Part shown: piece after piece, positions 28,615 through 37,794 of the stretch
Layout of the letters: each line of letters begins with the position of its first letter
How positions within the stretch are numbered: position 1 is the first letter of the stretch
DNA from: Bacteroidota bacterium
Lineage (GTDB): Bacteria; Bacteroidota; Bacteroidia; Chitinophagales; Chitinophagaceae
NCBI GenBank assembly: GCA_018268075.1
Contig: JAFDXH010000134.1
Span: 1-49,273 of the forward strand
Reading direction: 5' to 3'
Length of the DNA: 49,273 nt
Notes under the pieces: model-generated
What the model was told of the DNA's origin: nothing
What the model saw: the letters and a program-made list of their open reading frames with translations, nothing else
Databases searched by the model: none
Made by a program: the position numbers and the translations under genes

Positions 28615-30462
28615 TTATTTGCTATCCAGGCTTTTCATAAAAGCAATGATATCTTGTATTTCAGCCTGAGTAAGATTAAGATTTTTTTTGGATAAGGATT
28701 GATTAGGCAAATTAATTTTTAAACCTGCCGCCCCACCGTTATTATAAAATTCCATCACTTTCTCTAAAGTTGGATAAGCGCCATTATGCATATAAGGCGC
28801 AGTTTTACTAACGTTGCGCAGGGTAGGCGTTTTAAAGGCATGTTTATACGAATCAATTTTTATAATGCCATAATAGCCTTCATCCTGGTCCAGCGTAGAA
28901 TCGGTGGGCGATACCGGTACGCCTATCACATCTGTTTCGCTGCCTGCGTACTTAGGTGGCGTAACGCCATTAAACAGTGGAATAAAATGACAGGTAGCAC
29001 ATTTTGCTTTGCCCATAAATAAATTTAAGCCTCTTACTTCCTGCGGCGACATGGCATTTTCATTGCCACGCATATATTCATCAAAGCGGCTATTGAGTAG
29101 CACAAGGCTGCGAATGTAGGAGGCTAGCGCATTGGTAACCTCATCGGCGCTTATTTTATTTTCTTTGTTTTTAGAAAATGCTTTGGCAAACATGGATTGA
29201 TACGCTTTGTTTGCGGATACATATTTTATGATTGCTTCCATTGAGCCATCCATTTCCCGCTTATCGCTGATTACATCTGCGGCCTGGCTTTCTAAAGTGA
29301 GCGCCCGCATATCATAAAAATAATTGGACTGCAAAGCCGCATTGAGCAAGGTGGGGACATTTCTCGGTAATAGCTTTTGTGGATTATGTAATTCTGTATT
29401 TTTTGCGAGGCCATCGCTAAAGGCTAATTCGGGCTTATGGCACGAAGCGCAACTTCGTGTGCCCGTACCTGATAGAGATACATCGTAAAATAATTTTTCG
29501 CCCAATGCTGCCTTAGCATTGGTGAGGTGAAATTCGGGACCCGGCGCAAAGGCATTCACGTTGAAAGCGCCGGAGTCAAACATGGTTTGAATATCCTGGT
29601 TCAGCATCCGGTTGTACCTTATTTTTTCTCCGGGCAGCTTTTGTTCCAACTGTGCTATTCCAGTACTTATTTTATTGGCAAAATGAATAATAAAATCTGT
29701 CCTGTTGAAGGTACTGAAGTCCGGATGTGCCTGTAGGTAAGCGATAGAAGCATCTATATCCTGCAATAATGATTTGCCATTTTTGCCACCTGCATACCAC
29801 TCAAGTATATTTTTTAAACTGCTGAGTGCGGTGGCCGATTCGTGCATACTATTTAGCGAAAGCGGATTATCAAAACCAGTAATGCCTAGCGAGATGATGC
29901 GAAACACCTCTAACTTAGCCGCATCAAGGATGCGCCAGGATGCAAGCGGGTGTGTAGTAAAAAAAGAAATGAGGTATTCTGTATTAGTAATTAAGTGTCC
30001 AATCTTTTGGGGCAATTTTTTTTTTGAAGCGGAGTCCATATTCGGGTATATCAGTTCTTCTATCACCTGCAGCCCCATGGGGTCAATAGCATAAGCAAGC
30101 GAAGGGTCTAACAGATCAGCATTCTCAATTTCCTGTACGGGTGGCCCGTTTATCCTGTCCGTTAAGTTGGCAGCAAAGTAAGCAGCAGCCCATTCAAATT
30201 TTTTAAAAAGCAATCTGGATTTTAAAAAATGCTGTTGCAATTTTTTTTCATCCCGTATGCTTTTGCCGGCTTCGACATAAAATGAATCTTTTACAAAATT
30301 TTGAAATGCCTTTATTTGTTCAAGTACATTTTTTTGAACCTTTAATTCCCAAGAGTTAGTTTTTTTTTGTGAGGAATGATCAGCATAAAAAGGGCTTGCG
30401 CCGGCAATCAATATGCCGGTAATGATGATGCTTATTATTCCGATAGTTTTAAACATATACAC
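28615..30462 (-). CDS. Diheme cytochrome-c peroxidase family protein with helical N-terminal extension
   Basis: This 615-aa exported protein (signal segment IGIISIIITGILIAGASPF) has two c-type heme motifs, CASCH (residues 338-342) and CATCH (488-492). They sit in a CCP/MauG-type module covering about residues 300-615. The family reduces H2O2 or carries out heme-based oxidations in the periplasm. Residues 30-290 form an additional, mostly helical region with QEIENADLLDP and MGLQVIEELIYP; it resembles helical regions seen in other Bacteroidota peroxidase-like proteins, but I cannot name the domain. It lies 22 nt downstream of a phosphoesterase lipoprotein gene on the same strand. Confidence 0.88.
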   Translation of the reverse strand: MYMFKTIGIISIIITGILIAGASPFYADHSSQKKTNSWELKVQKNVLEQIKAFQNFVKDSFYVEAGKSIRDEKKLQQHFLKSRLLFKKFEWAAAYFAANLTDRINGPPVQEIENADLLDPSLAYAIDPMGLQVIEELIYPNMDSASKKKLPQKIGHLITNTEYLISFFTTHPLASWRILDAAKLEVFRIISLGITGFDNPLSLNSMHESATALSSLKNILEWYAGGKNGKSLLQDIDASIAYLQAHPDFSTFNRTDFIIHFANKISTGIAQLEQKLPGEKIRYNRMLNQDIQTMFDSGAFNVNAFAPGPEFHLTNAKAALGEKLFYDVSLSGTGTRSCASCHKPELAFSDGLAKNTELHNPQKLLPRNVPTLLNAALQSNYFYDMRALTLESQAADVISDKREMDGSMEAIIKYVSANKAYQSMFAKAFSKNKENKISADEVTNALASYIRSLVLLNSRFDEYMRGNENAMSPQEVRGLNLFMGKAKCATCHFIPLFNGVTPPKYAGSETDVIGVPVSPTDSTLDQDEGYYGIIKIDSYKHAFKTPTLRNVSKTAPYMHNGAYPTLEKVMEFYNNGGAAGLKINLPNQSLSKKNLNLTQAEIQDIIAFMKSLDSK

Positions 30463-30484
30463 ATGCTCTTGTGCCGATAATGGA

Positions 30485-31831
30485 TTATTTAAAAATCAAA
30501 CCGTTTCTAAAAGGGTTAGCATTTTTATCTCGTCCTGCAAGTGGTTCTATTCCCCATCGGTGTTCTATAAATGAGAGAATGCTTACCGATTCATAAGGGG
30601 TAGAATCAATAAATCTTTTTTTGGCAAATGGGCCTATAAGTATAGCCGGAATGCGAGTTCCCGGGCCCCACCTGTCAATTTTAGGCGGATTTACATGATC
30701 AAAAAATCCGCCATATTCATCATAAGTCAGAATCACTAATGCATCTTTTCCATTAGGCCCTTGCAATACTTCATTAATAAGGTTTACCGCCAATTGCTCA
30801 GATGGATACACTGCGGAGCTTCCTGGGTGTTCGTCATTGCCCACTCCGGGTTTTACAAAAGATAAGCTGGGCAATGTTCCTTCTTTAGCCGCTTTTATAA
30901 AATCATTCTGATCTTTTAAATGCTTGCGGCCTTCTGTGCCTTCTTTGTATTGGGCAAAATATAAAAATGGTTCGTGGTTGTAAGCAAAATTATTTTCTCT
31001 GCCTGCTACTGCATCGTCCCATCCTTCAGAATACCAAGCCCATGAAATTCCTTTCTCACTCATTTTGTCACCAATGGTAACCATTGTTTGAGCAGGTAAT
31101 AGTTTATTGGTATCACTGTTTTTAGGATAAGGGCTGTTTCTGGAATTAATTTGATTTACTACATAGCCATCAGCAGTTACCTCGCCATCCTTTATCAGAT
31201 TGCCGGATGCATCTATCCGGGCTATCATAGATTCGGGCGCATCGTGCCATACAGGAATAGCGGCCGAAATAAGATATACATGGTTTATGTAAGATCCACC
31301 AAATACACTCTGAAAGAAATTATCACACAAGGTATATTCTTTTGCTATTGGGTATAAGGGAAGTTTTTTTGTATTGTAATAGCCCATTGCCAGGCCTTTG
31401 GAAAAATTATATGCTGCAAACTTGTCCATCTTGCCACCGTTAATTTGCAATTGATTATGAAAAAAACGATGGACGGCATCGGGTGTTTTTTTATCAGAAG
31501 TTACATATTGATCAATATTAAAAAGTTGATTGGGAAGATTGGTGGGGAATGAACTATTTCTTGTTATTTCAGGTAGATATTGATATGCAGTACCATCTTT
31601 ATCTACCTGAATAAAATTTCCTTTTCTCGCATTATCAAGCCCGTTTGCCCCTTCAAATTCTCCATAGAGATTATCAAAACTGTGGTTTTCCATATAGATT
31701 ACCACTAGGTGCTTAATTTGAGGAATGCCTTCTTCAAAAGAAACTTCCGAATGTTGGACTTTTTTTGAGGCGCTGCAACTAATGAGGCAGCAAATAATTA
31801 TGCCAAGGCAAAAAAATCGTTGTAGAGACAT
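30485..31831 (-). CDS. Phosphoesterase-family lipoprotein (acid phosphatase/phospholipase C-like)
   Basis: This 448-aa protein of the PF04185 type shows the nucleophile-region motif VVIYMENHSFDNLYGEF and the metal-site regions KPGVGNDEHPGS and LTYDEYGGFFDHVNPP. The N-terminus is a lipoprotein signal (MSLQRFFCLGIIICCLISC), so it should be membrane-anchored outside the cytoplasm. It is probably co-transcribed with the diheme peroxidase 22 nt downstream. The substrate (phospholipid or phosphomonoester) is not decided by sequence. Confidence 0.88.
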   Translation of the reverse strand: MSLQRFFCLGIIICCLISCSASKKVQHSEVSFEEGIPQIKHLVVIYMENHSFDNLYGEFEGANGLDNARKGNFIQVDKDGTAYQYLPEITRNSSFPTNLPNQLFNIDQYVTSDKKTPDAVHRFFHNQLQINGGKMDKFAAYNFSKGLAMGYYNTKKLPLYPIAKEYTLCDNFFQSVFGGSYINHVYLISAAIPVWHDAPESMIARIDASGNLIKDGEVTADGYVVNQINSRNSPYPKNSDTNKLLPAQTMVTIGDKMSEKGISWAWYSEGWDDAVAGRENNFAYNHEPFLYFAQYKEGTEGRKHLKDQNDFIKAAKEGTLPSLSFVKPGVGNDEHPGSSAVYPSEQLAVNLINEVLQGPNGKDALVILTYDEYGGFFDHVNPPKIDRWGPGTRIPAILIGPFAKKRFIDSTPYESVSILSFIEHRWGIEPLAGRDKNANPFRNGLIFK

Positions 31832-31992
31832 ACTTCCGTTTATTTTTTTGGTGAGAAGATAAATTTGAAAATGCTCAATTGGCAGTGGTAACCATTATTG
31901 TAAAGTTAACCTTATTGATTTAAAAAAAATGGAAAGTGCTGCATCATTTTGAATTGCTTTTTTTAGAAAGATAAAATACATTTTATGTTCTT

Positions 31993-32904
31993 TTAGTTTT
32001 GAGTAGCCTCACTATTTTTATTTACTATTTGCAACTTCATGTCAGATAGTTTTTCGCCACCTTTCATATTGAAATCTAAAGTGCGAATAGGGAAAGGTAG
32101 TGAGATATCATTGGCATCAAAGGCTTCTTTCAAAATAATAATTACATCATTGATAAACCTGAGGTAGTCTGCATATTGGTCTGAATTAACCCAGATTCTA
32201 ATCTTAAAATCAATTGTGCTTTCGCCAAGGCCTTCAAAGTAAAAAGTAGTGTCTTCGGCAATTACATTAGGAACTTTTTGTAGCGCTTCAGTAGCCACTG
32301 CCCTTACTTTTTTTAAATCATCGCCCTGCGAAACGCCACTAGTTATATCTGCGCGCCTTTTTCCATACCGGGTATAATTAATAAGTGGGCTTTGAAAAAT
32401 TTGTTTATTAGGAACGGTTACCAAATACCCCTGATGTGTGCGGAGTGTAGTGTCTCTTAATTTCACACCTTCTACAAAACCTTCGTATTTATTTACGGCT
32501 ATTAATTCGCCCACCTTGAAAGGTTTGCTAAATGAAAGAAAAATGCCAGAGATAAAATTGGCAGCAATATCCTGAAAGGCAAATGCCAGCCCCACACTTA
32601 ATATGCCAGCAAAGCCGAGGGCAGTAGAAAGTGTACTGTCAAGGTTTAGTACCTTCAGCACTATAAAGATTACCACACCAACGAAAAAAATATAGATGAG
32701 CGAAATGGTAAGGTTGGCAAGGGTAACAGTGGGAAAAAACTTACGCAGCTTTTTATCAGCAAATTTTCTAATGCGCTTAGCCAGATACAGCCCCACCACC
32801 AAAATAACAGATGCCACCAACAGATTAGGCAGCATAGCAATCAGCGAGGAGGTCCAGCTACTAATCTTATCTAAAGCAAGTTTTAGTCCTTTTTCAAAAT
32901 TCAT
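31993..32904 (-). CDS. Small-conductance mechanosensitive channel (MscS family)
   Basis: This 303-aa inner-membrane channel opens under hypo-osmotic stress. The N-terminal helices include LIAMLPNLLVASVILVVGLY. The pore helix region is LGFAGILSVGLAFAFQDIAA with the typical Gly/Ala pattern, followed by the beta domain (FKVGELIAVNKYEGFVEGV, TVPNKQIFQSPLINYTR). Length is close to E. coli MscS (286 aa). It is the last core-type gene before the CRISPR locus and points away from it. Confidence 0.92.
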   Translation of the reverse strand: MNFEKGLKLALDKISSWTSSLIAMLPNLLVASVILVVGLYLAKRIRKFADKKLRKFFPTVTLANLTISLIYIFFVGVVIFIVLKVLNLDSTLSTALGFAGILSVGLAFAFQDIAANFISGIFLSFSKPFKVGELIAVNKYEGFVEGVKLRDTTLRTHQGYLVTVPNKQIFQSPLINYTRYGKRRADITSGVSQGDDLKKVRAVATEALQKVPNVIAEDTTFYFEGLGESTIDFKIRIWVNSDQYADYLRFINDVIIILKEAFDANDISLPFPIRTLDFNMKGGEKLSDMKLQIVNKNSEATQN

Positions 32905-33090
32905 AATTCTATTTTTTTTAGGTGCTACTAATGTTAATGAAAGAAAGGTATTGTACTACATTAATTGAGCCGCTTTCTATTCGCCATAGTACTTGTGTAC
33001 GAATATTTAATTTCAACAGAGAAAAAAAACATACAAAATTTTGCCTAATCTTAAAAAGCTAATGATTGAATACATAACTACTACCCAATA

Positions 33091-33111
33091 GTACCGTCAG
33101 TACCGGTACGG
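33091..33111. promoter_or_regulatory. GTACCG repeat and palindrome upstream of the CRISPR-Cas operon
   Basis: GTACCG occurs at 33091-33096 and 33100-33105. The second copy is part of the perfect 10-bp palindrome GTACCGGTAC (33100-33109). This GC-rich patch stands out in the AT-rich 391-bp gap between the divergent mscS and cas6 genes. A repressor site or small hairpin is possible. Nothing else gene-like is visible in 32905-33295. Confidence 0.3.
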
Positions 33112-33259
33112 CACATTATTTTTTATAAGCAATAATTTCATTGCAGTATTAATGGCAATAATTGCCTCTTCACAAAAATGATAATTTGAATAGATAGGAT
33201 TGATTTGGAAAAAAGATTTTAAATATTTCGATATTATGATTTTTTTTAAGAAATACACT

Positions 33260-33267
33260 TACTTTTA
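33260..33267 (+). promoter_or_regulatory. Possible -7 element for the cas6-csm operon
   Basis: TACTTTTA differs from TAnnTTTG only at the last base and lies 28 bp before the cas6 ATG. A long T-run about 20 bp upstream could act as the -33 region. The match is weak. Confidence 0.25.
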
Positions 33268-33295
33268 GCATCAAACTCATTGCTTAATAGAGAAT

Positions 33296-33985
33296 ATGTT
33301 TAAACTCAGGACTTTGCTGGTCATTTTTGATAGCCCCATTTCCCGGAGCATGGTATCCTCTTTCCGGGGCGCTGTTATAGCGCGGGTAGGGCTTGAGAAT
33401 AAAATGTTTCATAATCACGATGAAGATAAACTGGTATATAAATATCCATTGATTCAATACAAGGTTATCAATAAAAAGGCTTCCTTATATTGCATTGGAA
33501 ATGGTGTAGATGAAATACACAATTTTTTCGGATTGGGAAACTGGGATATTCAATTGCAGGACCAAAAAGTAAAATTAAAAATAGACCGGCTTGATCTCAA
33601 TACGATTACCCTCAATGTATGGGAAAAGAGTTTTCAATACACCCTTTACGACTGGCTGGCGCTGAATGCAGAAAATTATAAAAAATACCAGGCTATTGCA
33701 GGGCTGGCAGAAAAGATACAACTCTTAGAAAGGCTGCTTACCGGAAACATCCTATCCTTTGCCAAAGGCATAGGCTGGCACATCGAAAAGCCGATAAAAG
33801 TACAGATTGAAAAGATCAGTGGCGAAAAAATGATTAAATACAAAGGCGTACCGTTGATGGCCTTTGATGTGGCTTTTAGCAGCAATGTGTTTTTGCCGAA
33901 TTATTTGGGGTTGGGGAAAAGTGCGAGCCATGGGTTTGGGGTGGTGCGGATGAAAAGAGATAAGGAAAATAAAACTGAAATGTGA
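33296..33985 (+). CDS. cas6: CRISPR pre-crRNA endonuclease Cas6
   Basis: Cas6 cuts the CRISPR transcript within repeats to give crRNAs with an 8-nt 5' tag. This 229-aa protein has the RAMP fold signs: an N-terminal strand followed by SSFRGAVIARVG, and the C-terminal Gly-rich loop GLGKSASHGFGVVR (about residues 205-218). Histidines at 39 and 41 are candidate catalytic residues; this is a guess from position. It is the first gene of the Csm operon and its TGA stop overlaps the ATG of cas10 by one base. Short, Bacteroidota-type Cas6 is typical here. Confidence 0.88.
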   Translation: MFKLRTLLVIFDSPISRSMVSSFRGAVIARVGLENKMFHNHDEDKLVYKYPLIQYKVINKKASLYCIGNGVDEIHNFFGLGNWDIQLQDQKVKLKIDRLDLNTITLNVWEKSFQYTLYDWLALNAENYKKYQAIAGLAEKIQLLERLLTGNILSFAKGIGWHIEKPIKVQIEKISGEKMIKYKGVPLMAFDVAFSSNVFLPNYLGLGKSASHGFGVVRMKRDKENKTEM

Positions 33986-36681
33986 TGAGCTACAAAAGAG
34001 ATGAAATATTTTTAGCAGGATTACTTCATGATATCGGCAAGTTTTATCAACGTGCCGATGTAAATCTATTGAAGGATTATACAGACGAACATTTAGAAAG
34101 AATGAAAAGTCTAATCTGCCCTGAAAAAGATGGAAGATTTGGTTATCATCATGCTTGGTGGACTTACAAATTCTTTTATGATTATGAAACTTTGTTTAAT
34201 GGAATTAAGGAGAATGGAGAAAATATTTTCAAAACAAAATTGTCAGAAAATACCGATCATGATAATTTAATAAATCTGGCAATTTATCATCATAAACCCT
34301 ACGGAGAATCAGAGCTACAGCAATTAATTCAATTAGCTGACTGGTGGAGCAGTGGAATGGAAAGGACTGAATCCAATATGGAAAAGGAAGAAGGCGAAGC
34401 TTATGGTAAATTCAAATATAAAAAGGTAAAGCTGAAAAATATGCTTTCTCTCATTAATGATGGAGATAGGCAATCCAGATTTTCATTAACACCATTAGAC
34501 ATCACAGAAAAGGGATTGCCTATAGAAGGTAATGAGACGGACTTTAGCAAACAAACCAATGAAGAAGCATCCCAACCGTATCAAAAACTTTGGAATGATT
34601 TTAATGCACAATTAAAGAACTTACCCACCGATTCGGTTAAAGGATTTTCAGAAAGTATGTTGAATCTTTTAAAAAAATACACATGGGCTATTCCTGCCAG
34701 CACTAATGATTTAGCTCATATCAGTTTGTATGAACATTTAAAAACAACAGCAGCTATTGCTATTGCTCTTTATGATTTTAAGGAAGAAGCAAAGACTTCT
34801 TTAAGTGACATAAAAGCCAAGCCAGAAATTCTTCCTTTGATTTTAAGTTGTTGGGATATTTCCGGCATTCAAAAATTTATTTATAATGTTTCCAGCACCA
34901 AGGCATCAGTAAGCTTAAAAGGTCGATCTTTTTATCTACAATTATTGATGGAAACTGTGAAGCAAATGGTTTTAGATCATCCAGACATCAAGGCCTTTAC
35001 AGGTCAGGTGGTTTATAGCAGTGGCGGAAAAATGTTTGTTTTACTGCCTAATACATCAAAGTGTAAAAATGCTTTAACTGAAGTTCAAAAAAAATTGGAG
35101 AAAATCCTTTGGAATGAACATAAAGAAGCCTTGTATGTAAATAGTGGATTTGTTGAATTTAGAGCTGACAGTGGTAGGAAAGGTGGTGTTATTCTGAAAG
35201 ACAACTTTGGTGAAATAAAAAATGATGCAACCATTGCCGAGCTATGGGAGCAGGTAATTGACATTACAGCAGCAAATAAATACCGGAAGTATAAGAATTT
35301 GTTTCAGAATAATTGTATCAATCTTTCATCTTTTGGGAATTGGGGTAATGATTATGGTTTATGTGCTGTTAGCGGTTTAGAAGGTAGAAAAGGAATTGAT
35401 TTAGTCACTATTGATAGTGAACGTGATTTGCTGGTTACTAAAGCAGTAAGAGAACAAAAAGAATTAGGAGAGGTTTTAAAAGATGTAGATTACATTATTA
35501 CTTATTTAGAAGCTGACACTAAAGGAAATACTTACTTAGAAAACAGGACAAAAAATGACAAAGCAAAAAAGCATTTAGAAATTCACGGGACTGGCATTCA
35601 TCATTATTTATTTGACCAAAAAGAATTGGCAGATAATGGAGCCGAATTTAGAAATATTACTTCTGTAGATGTATCCAGAGTAAGAAGAATCAATAATACA
35701 GATTTTAGTGCCATTACTTCCCTTAAAGGAAATAAATGCACTTATGGATTTCAGTTTTATGGTGGCAATCAACAAGCACAAAAATCAGGAGGAAATAAAA
35801 CATTTAAGGAGCTGTGCGAAGTTATAGATAATCAGGGAAATATTAAAAATACCTATCTCGGGGTACTAAGAATGGATGTGGATAATCTTGGAAAAATATT
35901 CAAAGAAGGATTATCAGAAAACTTGAGAAGTTTCGCTGCTTATAGCACATTATCTGCACAGTTGGATTGGTTTTTTTCGGGGTATTTAAATACATTAAGA
36001 AACAGTTTAGAATTCAAAGACTCAGTAAATATTATTTATTCAGGCGGTGATGATGTTTTTGCAGTTGGGCGGTGGGATAAAATTATTTTATTTGCTGAAA
36101 AAATAAGGTCTGAGTTTAAGAAGTATTGTGGAGGACGAGAGGATATTAGCATTTCAGGCGGAATATCAATTGTTGGTGAAAAATTCCCTATAAGAATGGC
36201 AGCAGCCGAAGCTGGTAATGCAGAAGACCAAAGTAAAGATTTCAAAAAATCGGGGAGCAAAATCGCGACTAAAAATGCTATTACTTTCCTTGGAGAGTCG
36301 GTTTGCTGGGAAACAGAATTTGAAGAGATTAAAGAGATGAAAAACAAACTTATCCAATATTGTAATCAACCTAATAAACCATTATCTAAAGCATTATTGC
36401 ATCAACTAATGCAGTGGAAAACATTAAAAGATGAAGCAGAAAAGAACAAAGGTTCACTATCTTATAAATGGCATACAGCTTATTACTTAAAAAGGTATTT
36501 AGACAGATATAAAGAAGATGCTGATAAAGAAATCTGGAATTATTTGAAAGCGATTCAAACTGCTTTGATGTGTGGTCAAATGATGGGTAGCAAAATTAAA
36601 ATAGGAACAAGAAGTTATGATTTATTGGCTATTGCAGCCAGATGGGCTGAAATGGAAATGAAAGAAATTTTATCATTATAA
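33985..36681 (+). CDS. cas10: Type III-A effector subunit Cas10 (Csm1)
   Basis: Cas10 is the large subunit of the Csm complex. On target RNA binding its HD domain cuts ssDNA and its Palm domain makes cyclic oligoadenylates. Both sites look intact: HD motif LLHDIGKF (His15-Asp16 from ATG 33985) and the cyclase motif GGDD (residues 687-690, nt 36043-36054, in IIYSGGDDVFAVG). The first Palm region shows LILSCWDISGIQKFIY and the second GVLRMDVDNLGKIF. An in-frame GTG at 33982 lies one codon upstream; ATG is preferred. Length (898 aa) is in the upper range for Csm1. Confidence 0.95.
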   Translation: MSYKRDEIFLAGLLHDIGKFYQRADVNLLKDYTDEHLERMKSLICPEKDGRFGYHHAWWTYKFFYDYETLFNGIKENGENIFKTKLSENTDHDNLINLAIYHHKPYGESELQQLIQLADWWSSGMERTESNMEKEEGEAYGKFKYKKVKLKNMLSLINDGDRQSRFSLTPLDITEKGLPIEGNETDFSKQTNEEASQPYQKLWNDFNAQLKNLPTDSVKGFSESMLNLLKKYTWAIPASTNDLAHISLYEHLKTTAAIAIALYDFKEEAKTSLSDIKAKPEILPLILSCWDISGIQKFIYNVSSTKASVSLKGRSFYLQLLMETVKQMVLDHPDIKAFTGQVVYSSGGKMFVLLPNTSKCKNALTEVQKKLEKILWNEHKEALYVNSGFVEFRADSGRKGGVILKDNFGEIKNDATIAELWEQVIDITAANKYRKYKNLFQNNCINLSSFGNWGNDYGLCAVSGLEGRKGIDLVTIDSERDLLVTKAVREQKELGEVLKDVDYIITYLEADTKGNTYLENRTKNDKAKKHLEIHGTGIHHYLFDQKELADNGAEFRNITSVDVSRVRRINNTDFSAITSLKGNKCTYGFQFYGGNQQAQKSGGNKTFKELCEVIDNQGNIKNTYLGVLRMDVDNLGKIFKEGLSENLRSFAAYSTLSAQLDWFFSGYLNTLRNSLEFKDSVNIIYSGGDDVFAVGRWDKIILFAEKIRSEFKKYCGGREDISISGGISIVGEKFPIRMAAAEAGNAEDQSKDFKKSGSKIATKNAITFLGESVCWETEFEEIKEMKNKLIQYCNQPNKPLSKALLHQLMQWKTLKDEAEKNKGSLSYKWHTAYYLKRYLDRYKEDADKEIWNYLKAIQTALMCGQMMGSKIKIGTRSYDLLAIAARWAEMEMKEILSL

Positions 36682-36697
36682 TTTAAAAAAAAAGAAT

Positions 36698-37087
36698 ATG
36701 GCATTTACGGAAAAATTAAAACCTGAGTGGATTAAATCAGGAGTCAATCAAGAGTCCGTGGATTGGGCTCAGCGTTTTGCTAAATCTTTAGCCCCCGAAA
36801 ATAACGATGACAAAGCCGCACTAACAACATCACAATTACGAAAGTTTTTTGGACAGCTAAGAAGAATAGAGGCTGATTTTGATAAACTAAAAAGTGAGGT
36901 TCCATTATTAAAGCCAAAGCTTGCTTATGCTGTAGGAAAAGCAAAAAAGAATAATAGAATTAAGGATTTCTATGAAAGAATGGAAGATGCATTTAAGGCT
37001 TTAGATGGTAGCAAGGAATCTTTTATTCAGTTTATTAATCTTACAGAATCAATTGTAGCTTTCCATAGATTTTATGGCGGTGAATAA
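36698..37087 (+). CDS. csm2: Csm complex small subunit Csm2
   Basis: This 129-aa, mostly helical protein sits between cas10 and csm3, the usual place for Csm2. It shows the conserved SQLRKFFGQLRRIEADF and PLLKPKLAYAVGKAKKN stretches followed by a C-terminal helix bundle (SFIQFINLTESIVAFHRFYG). Csm2 lines the belly of the complex along the crRNA-target duplex. The distinct small subunit supports subtype III-A rather than III-B. Confidence 0.92.
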   Translation: MAFTEKLKPEWIKSGVNQESVDWAQRFAKSLAPENNDDKAALTTSQLRKFFGQLRRIEADFDKLKSEVPLLKPKLAYAVGKAKKNNRIKDFYERMEDAFKALDGSKESFIQFINLTESIVAFHRFYGGE

Positions 37088-37108
37088 TAAATTTTTAAAA
37101 CTAAAATT

Positions 37109-37783
37109 ATGGCACAGTTAAAAAATAAAATTAAAATTAGTACCACTCTGACTTTATTAAGTGGTTTACACATTGGTGAAAACCGGGATAGGGCGGATAT
37201 TGGAGGTATTGATAACCCGGTTATCCGAAGAAAAGACAAAGATCAACAACCCTATATCCCGGGTTCTTCATTAAAAGGAAAAATGAGATCTCTTTTAGAA
37301 CAAATTGGTGGAATTGCAGAAATCGGTGGTGGCAAAGGAACTAAATTCTCTGATAAATCCCGAACTTGTCAAAATATTAATATCGCTTTTGGTTTTGCCG
37401 ATGATGATTTGCCATCAAGATTAATATTTAGAGACTCTTATATGACCCAAAAGAGCGTTGAAGAGCTTAAAGCCTCTGAATATACTGATATGCCTTTTAC
37501 GGAATCTAAGTCAGAAAACACGATTAATAGAGTTACAGGCAAAGCCGATAATCCAAGAACTCAGGAAAGGATTCCGGCGGGTACTCAGTTTACTATTGAG
37601 GTGGTTGTTAATGATTTCAATGATGAGAAAACGGATGCTGTCAAAAGTCTATTGATCAAAGGAATTGAAGCTCTCAACAACGACTACCTCGGTGGAAGTG
37701 GCACTCGTGGCTATGGTCATGTCAAAATTGATTTACCAAACGATGAAACTACATCCTGGAAAGAAGAAGTTATTTCATTTTAA
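37109..37783 (+). CDS. csm3: Csm backbone subunit and target-RNA nuclease Csm3
   Basis: Csm3 forms the repeating backbone of the complex and cuts target RNA at 6-nt steps. This 224-aa RAMP protein has GLHIGENRDRADIGGIDNPV, where Asp35 in GGIDNPV corresponds to the catalytic Asp33 of Streptococcus thermophilus Csm3. YIPGSSLKGKMRSLLE follows, then TFNR-like NTINRVTGKAD and the C-terminal loop YLGGSGTRGYGHV. All key features are present, so target RNA cleavage should be intact. Confidence 0.95.
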   Translation: MAQLKNKIKISTTLTLLSGLHIGENRDRADIGGIDNPVIRRKDKDQQPYIPGSSLKGKMRSLLEQIGGIAEIGGGKGTKFSDKSRTCQNINIAFGFADDDLPSRLIFRDSYMTQKSVEELKASEYTDMPFTESKSENTINRVTGKADNPRTQERIPAGTQFTIEVVVNDFNDEKTDAVKSLLIKGIEALNNDYLGGSGTRGYGHVKIDLPNDETTSWKEEVISF

Positions 37784-37794
37784 AATATAACAGA

